DNA of 9,537 bases from an uncultured bacterium (lineage in GTDB: Bacteria; Bacillota; Clostridia; Lachnospirales; Lachnospiraceae), in the NCBI GenBank assembly GCA_945871045.1, contig CAMBUC010000060.1:1-9537 (forward strand). The letters are read 5' to 3'. A model generated the notes under the pieces. It was not told where the DNA came from and searched no databases. It was given only the letters and a program-made list of their open reading frames with translations. Shown here one piece after another: positions 5,134 through 9,537 of this stretch (the stretch's first letter is position 1; every line of letters starts with the position of its first letter). The translations under genes and the position numbers were made by a program.

Positions 5134-6853
5134 ACGCCCGGACATCAAAAGAATATCTGTGTACGACACCTGCACTTGTGCCGCCGGGAAGATCTTTTTT
5201 CAAAAAGTCCTCTACAAAGTCCATGTTCTTTTCCTCACTGCTTACCGTGATCGTTGTGTGATAACCAAGTGCAGTTAATTTCGCATCTAAAATCGGCAGA
5301 TACTTCTGCACCAGATCAAAACTTTCATCATCCGAAAAAGAAAAATTCGTATCAACTGCTTTTCCCTTCATCTTCACAAACACATCCGTAGAACCCAGAT
5401 GTTCCATATCCAGATGCAAAAATGCCGACAATTCCCCATTCTCATCCCGGGATCTGCGCTTATTTGTGTACACATACAGATCACCGTTGGCATTCTGCCC
5501 ATTCATCTTCAGAGGAATCTGTACATAGTTGTAGATCTGATTGACCTCGTTCATAAACTCTATATTTCCGCGGATCTGCTCCGTGCTGCGTGCCAGGGAT
5601 GCGTGTTCATTCCCTGTGGTTTTTAAGATCTTGTCGATCTGTTCCATCTGACGGTTCAACCGTTCATATAATTCCGAAAGTTTATCCTTCGTTTTCAGAT
5701 CCTCCGGCTGTAACAGCCACTGCTCCTCCATCACATGGTTTAACAATGCGCGGTAGCCTTTCTGGGAAAACAACTCCTTCATATCATCCGGTTCCAGCAT
5801 TCCCTGACTGGCAACCAGTTCTTTATCCAAAATTCCAAGCAGCTGTCTGGCTGTCAGATCCAGATTCAGCATGCCCTCTTCGTCAAATACCATTTCATTG
5901 TCTGCCAGATTTCCGATACTGCGCAACACATCCGAAAAGGATTCTATGGTCTGCTCATCCAGAAGTGCGCCTAACTGCGCCGGAGCAAAAAACGACGTGG
6001 ACATCTCCTGCGCTTCGCCGGCGTCTCCTGCTGTTTCCGACAAAAAGATCCCTTCTACGGCTTCTGCTTCCATCACACCGGATGGTTGCAATGCTGCCTG
6101 CTGCGGCAGCGTCTGTGCTTCAACGGATGTCATCCCATCCGGCTGTGAAGAAGGAACTGTCTCAGGTTCCAGCCCATCCATCAGAATGCCCAAAAGTTCG
6201 GTATTCATCTGTACCAGATGCGGCACATCCGATGTCTGGGTTCCCAAAAACTGCGGCAACTGCTCCATAAACTCATTCATCTGCCCCAGCAGCATGTGGG
6301 TATCATTCCGATAATTCTCAAACTGTGCAGCCAGCTGCGGCGTCACAGGCAAATCCAAATGGGTCATCTGAACCAGCGTCTGTACATTGACAGAATCATT
6401 CGCCACCACTACCCGGTGCATGTTGAGAAGCGCCTCCGCATGGATCGGCATCTGCTCCTTCATCATCGAATTCACCATTGCCAGATTGCGTTCTTCCACC
6501 GGCAGACCCGCTGCTTCCAAGGCCCTCACCAGCGTCGGATTGGCACCTCCGTTTCCCATATAGGGTCGGATAGATACGGTTCCGCCTTCATTTGATTTCA
6601 CCTGAAAAAACATGGACTGACCCTGCACCAGTTTTAATGCATGGTTATCCAGTCTGGCATGGACATTCTGGCCATTTTCCAGACTGAGTATCACATTGGA
6701 ACCTCTGACATAAGACACGTTGCCCTCAAAAATACTGCCCGGAGCCAGTTCTTTGACAGAAGCGGTCAAACTGGTAACTGCCTTGGACGGAACGGGCGTG
6801 CCTACTGCCTGCCCGGCATTTTTATTATATTGTCCGACATAGGAAATCTGCAT
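5132..6853 (-). CDS. ylqG: YlqG/FliK-like protein with C-terminal hook-length-control-type domain
   Basis: This is a 573-residue soluble protein with no signal peptide or membrane helix. Residues 36-97 form a beta-rich block (PGSIFEGNV, ENGQNVHARLDN, GQSMFFQVKSN). Residues about 105-225 look helical and Met/Gln-rich. Residues 226-290 are a Gln/Glu/Pro/Ser-rich linker. Residues about 475-540 resemble the FliK C-terminal (Flg_hook) domain: LSAFLHLDMEHLGSTDVFVK, split by type as LHLDMEHLG (479-487), VFVKMKG (491-497), VQKYLPIL and LTALGYHTTI. In flagella, FliK's C-domain contacts the FlhB C-domain to change export specificity. The next gene encodes exactly such a FlhB-like domain, so the two are likely partners. 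Position and order match B. subtilis ylqG, but identity there rests on synteny and architecture, not on an alignment I could run. The start has GAGGT (6861-6865) seven bases upstream and lies 28 bases after rnhB. Function unknown. Confidence 0.78.
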   Translation of the reverse strand: MQISYVGQYNKNAGQAVGTPVPSKAVTSLTASVKELAPGSIFEGNVSYVRGSNVILSLENGQNVHARLDNHALKLVQGQSMFFQVKSNEGGTVSIRPYMGNGGANPTLVRALEAAGLPVEERNLAMVNSMMKEQMPIHAEALLNMHRVVVANDSVNVQTLVQMTHLDLPVTPQLAAQFENYRNDTHMLLGQMNEFMEQLPQFLGTQTSDVPHLVQMNTELLGILMDGLEPETVPSSQPDGMTSVEAQTLPQQAALQPSGVMEAEAVEGIFLSETAGDAGEAQEMSTSFFAPAQLGALLDEQTIESFSDVLRSIGNLADNEMVFDEEGMLNLDLTARQLLGILDKELVASQGMLEPDDMKELFSQKGYRALLNHVMEEQWLLQPEDLKTKDKLSELYERLNRQMEQIDKILKTTGNEHASLARSTEQIRGNIEFMNEVNQIYNYVQIPLKMNGQNANGDLYVYTNKRRSRDENGELSAFLHLDMEHLGSTDVFVKMKGKAVDTNFSFSDDESFDLVQKYLPILDAKLTALGYHTTITVSSEEKNMDFVEDFLKKDLPGGTSAGVVHRYSFDVRA

Positions 6854-6881
6854 ATTTCTTACCTCGTTCTCTATGATGGAA

Positions 6882-7652
6882 CTACTCCGCTACAAAGTTC
6901 CCGATAAATGAACGTCTGTGGATCGGAGTGGCACCATACGCCTTTAACGCTGCGATATGTGCAGCAGAGCCATAACCCTTGTTGTCAGCAAAACCATAAC
7001 CGGGATACTGCTTCTCATAGTCCACCATCATTCGGTCTCTGGTCACTTTTGCAATGATGCTGGCGGCTCCGATGGAGATACTCTTGGCATCTCCCTTGAT
7101 GATCGGCACCTGTGGGATATCCACCAGCGGGATCGTTACTGCATCATTTAATAATATATCGGGTTTCACCGGAAGATGCTTAATAGCCTCCCTCATCGCT
7201 TCATAAGTTGCCTGCAGGATATTGATCTCATCGATGCGCTCCGGTGAAGCCTGACCGATTCCCACTGCGATCGCCTGCTCCATGATCACGTCATATAGTT
7301 CTTCCCGCTTTGCGGCAGAGAGTTTTTTCGAGTCGTTGATATAAAGAATCTCACAATTTTTCGGCAGAATAACGGCTCCTGCCACCACAGGTCCCGCCAA
7401 CGGCCCTCTTCCCACTTCATCGATCCCACAGATCAGCGCTGCATCCGGATACTGTCTCTCATACTCCTGCAAGTCATAGATACGCTTTTTCTCAGTTTCC
7501 AGTTTTTGCAGGCGTTTCTTTGCCTGTTCTACGAGTTTTTGTACGCCGGCGCGTTCATCCCTCTGATATTCCTCAATAAAAAAAGGCAGAGAGGTATCCT
7601 CTGCTGCCTGTAATTCCTCTTTGATCATTCCGATCTTTTTCTCTGTTGCCAT
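6882..7652 (-). CDS. rnhB: Ribonuclease HII
   Basis: This is a 256-residue RNase HII, which cuts the RNA strand of RNA:DNA hybrids, including single ribonucleotides in DNA. The catalytic acidic residues are visible: Asp78 and Glu79 in CGIDEVGRGPLAGPVVAG, Asp170 in LLNDAV, and Asp188 in KGDAKSISIGAASIIAKV. The GRG motif needed for ribonucleotide recognition is present. The first 70 residues form the charged, coiled N-terminal extension seen in the longer Firmicute RnhB proteins (SLPFFIEEY, GVQKLVEQAKKRL). The ATG at 7652 (AGGGG seven bases upstream) gives MATEKK...IKEEL and a normal length. The frame also has an upstream ATG at 7676, which would add eight residues, and an internal ATG at 7628. 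It follows the second signal peptidase by 64 bases and precedes ylqG by 28. Confidence 0.96.
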   Translation of the reverse strand: MATEKKIGMIKEELQAAEDTSLPFFIEEYQRDERAGVQKLVEQAKKRLQKLETEKKRIYDLQEYERQYPDAALICGIDEVGRGPLAGPVVAGAVILPKNCEILYINDSKKLSAAKREELYDVIMEQAIAVGIGQASPERIDEINILQATYEAMREAIKHLPVKPDILLNDAVTIPLVDIPQVPIIKGDAKSISIGAASIIAKVTRDRMMVDYEKQYPGYGFADNKGYGSAAHIAALKAYGATPIHRRSFIGNFVAE

Positions 7653-7668
7653 CCTTCTGCCCCTGCAA

Positions 7669-7693
7669 CTGCACATGTTTCACCCACATGCAG
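7669..7693 (-). other. Possible hairpin in the rnhB leader
   Basis: On the minus strand, CTGCATGTG and CATGTGCAG can pair over nine positions (two of them G-U) around a seven-base loop. It lies just upstream of the rnhB ribosome binding site and includes the alternative ATG at 7676. No T-run follows, so it is not an intrinsic terminator. It could be a processing or stability structure, or chance. Confidence 0.25.
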
Positions 7694-7716
7694 CCCCTTT
7701 TTTATCTCATATGTCC

Positions 7717-8244
7717 TTATTTTACAAGACCGAATGCAGGCTTCAAACGAAGCCACACATGTCCCTTGATCTGGCTTTTTGACACTGCGCCCACATCCGG
7801 ATCACGGCTGTCACTGCTATTGTTTCGGTTATCGCCCAACACAAAAAACTCATGTTTTCCCAGCGTGATCCCATCCTCTGCAATCCCCGGGTCTTCTATG
7901 ACTTCTTTGCCGTAGTTTTCCTCCAACAACTGTCCGTTGATAAAGATCTCCCCATCGGCATTGATCTGTACGGTCTCCCCCGGAAGACCGATCACGCGCT
8001 TAATATAATCCGTATCTGTATCATACGCATACTTAAATACGATCACATCAAAGCGCTTCGGATCCTTCAGGCGATAAGTAAATTTGTTGATCATTACGCG
8101 GTCCAGATCCTGTAACGTATCATTCATGGAAGGACCGTCCACTTCCACCTGCCCTACTACATAATGGCCTAACAAATAGGCAGCACCAAAGATCAATAAA
8201 ATGTATAGAACAAGACCAAGCAGGCTTTTTGCTACATTTTTCAT
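7717..8244 (-). CDS. lepB: Type I signal peptidase (second copy, complete)
   Basis: This is a complete 175-residue signal peptidase I of the short Gram-positive (SipS-like) type, which cuts signal peptides from exported preproteins on the outer face of the membrane. One N-terminal membrane helix spans about residues 7-27. The catalytic serine is Ser39 in VDGPSM and the general-base lysine is Lys82 in DYIKRVIGLPGE. The C-terminal LGDNRNNSSDSRDPDVG box is intact. Its ATG overlaps the rbgA TGA by four bases (ATGA), and GGAGGAG at 8253-8259 lies eight bases upstream within rbgA, so translation is probably coupled. It is a divergent paralogue of the partial signal peptidase at the right edge, from which rbgA separates it. 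Confidence 0.96.
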   Translation of the reverse strand: MKNVAKSLLGLVLYILLIFGAAYLLGHYVVGQVEVDGPSMNDTLQDLDRVMINKFTYRLKDPKRFDVIVFKYAYDTDTDYIKRVIGLPGETVQINADGEIFINGQLLEENYGKEVIEDPGIAEDGITLGKHEFFVLGDNRNNSSDSRDPDVGAVSKSQIKGHVWLRLKPAFGLVK

Positions 8245-9095
8245 CGGCCATACTCCTCCGGTTTTTCCAAGGTGATACGCCCGATCGTACCTGAGCGGAA
8301 CTCATCCAGCACAAGGGCTGCCGCCTTTGAGAAGTCCGGCTCGCCGCCCTTCTTGATGCAGGAACGATTGACTGCGATCTCCTCTAATACCTTTAACGGA
8401 TCCTCACACGTTTCCAGACTGTAACGCTCACACAGAGCCTGTGCATAATCCTGCTTCAGATACTTGATCAGTTCCAGACTCATCTCATCGATATTCAGGA
8501 TCTCATCCTTGATGGATCCGATCAGCGCAAGTTTCAGTCCCACACTCCGATCCTCGAATTTCGGCCAGAGGATTCCCGGCGTATCTAAAAGTTCTACGCT
8601 TTTATTCAGGCGGATCCACTGCTTTCCTTTTGTGACACCGGGCTTATTTCCTGTCTTGGCACAGGCCTTACCGGCAAAGGAATTGATGAATGTGGATTTT
8701 CCCACATTTGGGATGCCGACCACCATGGCCCGCACCGGGCGGTTTTTGATACCGCGGCGTCTGTCCCGCTCGATCTTCTCTTTGCATGCATCCAGGATCA
8801 CACTGTTGACCGGTTTGATCTGTGCCTTGCTGCGGGCATCCATGCGAACAACAAAATATCCCTTTTTCTCAAAAAAAGCCATCCAGGCCTGATTTTGGCG
8901 CTCATCTGCAAGATCTGCCTTGTTTAAAAGGATCAGTCTTGCTTTATTTTTTCCCAGTTCGTCAATATCCGGATTCCGGCTGCTCATAGGGATCCGGGCA
9001 TCCACCAGTTCGATGACAAGATCCACCAGTTTGATATCTTCCTGCATCTGTCTTTTTGCCTTGGTCATATGACCGGGGTACCATTGAAACTGCAT
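8241..9095 (-). CDS. rbgA: Ribosome biogenesis GTPase RbgA (YlqF)
   Basis: This is a 284-residue circularly permuted GTPase required for late assembly of the 50S subunit. The permuted motif order is clear: G4 NKAD at 58-61, DARS (G5-like) at 86-89, G1 GIPNVGKS at 127-134, G2 Thr in PGVTKG at about 155, and G3 DTPG at 171-174. The N-terminal WYPGHM places a His at residue 9, the residue reported as catalytic in B. subtilis RbgA. The C-terminal helical domain from about residue 200 is the RNA-binding ANTAR-like part of the family. The start has GAGGAG (9104-9109) eight bases upstream. It lies 16 bases after one signal peptidase gene and overlaps the next by four, so its expression is tied to both. 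Confidence 0.97.
   Translation of the reverse strand: MQFQWYPGHMTKAKRQMQEDIKLVDLVIELVDARIPMSSRNPDIDELGKNKARLILLNKADLADERQNQAWMAFFEKKGYFVVRMDARSKAQIKPVNSVILDACKEKIERDRRRGIKNRPVRAMVVGIPNVGKSTFINSFAGKACAKTGNKPGVTKGKQWIRLNKSVELLDTPGILWPKFEDRSVGLKLALIGSIKDEILNIDEMSLELIKYLKQDYAQALCERYSLETCEDPLKVLEEIAVNRSCIKKGGEPDFSKAAALVLDEFRSGTIGRITLEKPEEYGR
8253..8259 (-). promoter_or_regulatory. Strong ribosome binding site of lepB inside the rbgA 3' end
   Basis: GGAGGAG on the minus strand lies eight bases before the lepB ATG at 8244 and is itself part of the last rbgA codons. Together with the ATGA overlap it indicates coupled translation of rbgA and lepB. Confidence 0.7.
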
Positions 9096-9111
9096 CTTTT
9101 TTACTCCTCAT

Positions 9112-9537
9112 CTATTCTACAAAACCTGCATCGGAAAGTGGGAACAGTTTGAACCATGCCTTTCCGATAATATATTCCAGTTTGACATTTCCGATATTTG
9201 CAAAGCGGCTGTCTTCACTATTGGCAGGATTGTCACCTATGACAAAACATTCATCCGCATCTAATTTGATCTTTTCAGCCGCCACGCCGGCATCCGCGAT
9301 CGTACCGGAAAAATAAACCTTATCCAGTGGAAGATCATTGACATAAATGACTCCATCTGTGATCTGAACCGTATCCCCACCTGTCGCCACAACTCGTTTA
9401 ATATAATAATGGGACTTTTTGTTTCCATTCGGCAAAAACACCACCAGATCTCCGATCTTCGGTTTCTTCACTTTATAAACAAGACGATTGATCAATACCT
9501 GATCCCCGTCCTGCAACTGTTCACTCATGGACTGGCC
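9112..9537 (-). CDS. lepB: Type I signal peptidase (first copy, N-terminus cut by right edge)
   Basis: This reading frame enters from the right edge and ends with TAG at 9112-9114, giving 141 visible residues. It begins at GQSM, where the serine codon at 9529-9531 is the expected catalytic Ser, so only the N-terminal tail and membrane helix are missing. The ATG at 9528 lies just after this serine and is not the start. The general-base lysine is in YYIKRVVATGG (codon 9397-9399). The GDNPANSEDSR box is present, with Pro in place of the common Arg after GDN. Ser, Lys and the C-terminal box suggest an active enzyme. Its sequence differs clearly from the complete copy at 7717-8244, so this is an old duplication or two separate lineages rather than a recent copy. 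It precedes rbgA by 16 bases. Confidence 0.94.
   Translation of the reverse strand, partial: GQSMSEQLQDGDQVLINRLVYKVKKPKIGDLVVFLPNGNKKSHYYIKRVVATGGDTVQITDGVIYVNDLPLDKVYFSGTIADAGVAAEKIKLDADECFVIGDNPANSEDSRFANIGNVKLEYIIGKAWFKLFPLSDAGFVE

Noticed and set aside
5590..6270. A 226-codon plus-strand open frame opposite ylqG, and further long plus-strand frames through this gene.
   Set aside because: They are antisense to a continuous, well-started gene, have no ribosome binding site of note, and give Pro/Ser/Arg-rich products typical of antisense frames.
7664..7710. Hairpin plus TTTTTT as an intrinsic terminator on the plus strand.
   Set aside because: CCCC separates the stem from the T-run, the plus-strand stem has A-C mismatches, and no plus-strand gene ends here.

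Overview
The window looks like a chromosomal segment from a Gram-positive Clostridia-type Firmicute, and Lachnospiraceae is my best guess. Three things point there: strong AGGAGG-type ribosome binding sites, moderate GC content (near 50% by eye), and a gene order (signal peptidase, rbgA, rnhB, ylqG, ylqH, yraN) that matches the ylqF(rbgA)-rnhB-ylqG-ylqH neighbourhood known from Bacillus subtilis. Nothing looks like a plasmid, phage or insertion sequence. I see no tRNA, rRNA or CRISPR array.

Right two thirds (3466-9537, minus strand): eight genes are packed head to tail with gaps of 64 bases or less and one 4-base overlap, so they are probably one operon read from right to left. In transcription order they are a type I signal peptidase cut by the right edge, the ribosome-assembly GTPase RbgA, a second complete type I signal peptidase, RNase HII, a 573-residue YlqG/FliK-like protein, a 99-residue YlqH/FlhB C-domain-like protein, a YraN family predicted nuclease, and a PgeF (YfiH/laccase-domain) protein. 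The operon mixes protein export, 50S maturation, RNA:DNA hybrid removal and peptidoglycan quality control with a two-gene module of unknown function that resembles the substrate-switching parts of the flagellar export apparatus.

Middle (2206-3492, plus strand): the only plus-strand gene is a 12-helix flippase of the SpoVB/polysaccharide exporter family. Its 3' end overlaps the 3' end of pgeF by 27 bases.

Left (1-2094, minus strand): a class I (NifS/IscS type) cysteine desulfurase is followed after 97 bases by a homocysteine S-methyltransferase that runs off the left edge and may be the N-terminal half of a bifunctional methyltransferase/methylenetetrahydrofolate reductase. Both deal with sulfur amino acids. 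The two intergenic regions flanking the desulfurase share an exact 13-base element. It lies in the leaders of the methyltransferase and the flippase, in the same orientation relative to each gene and at nearly the same distance from each start codon.

The most interesting items are the YlqG-YlqH pair, in which the FlhB-like partner has no membrane part and no NPTH self-cleavage motif, and the shared 13-base leader element. No stretch longer than about 110 bases lacks a gene.
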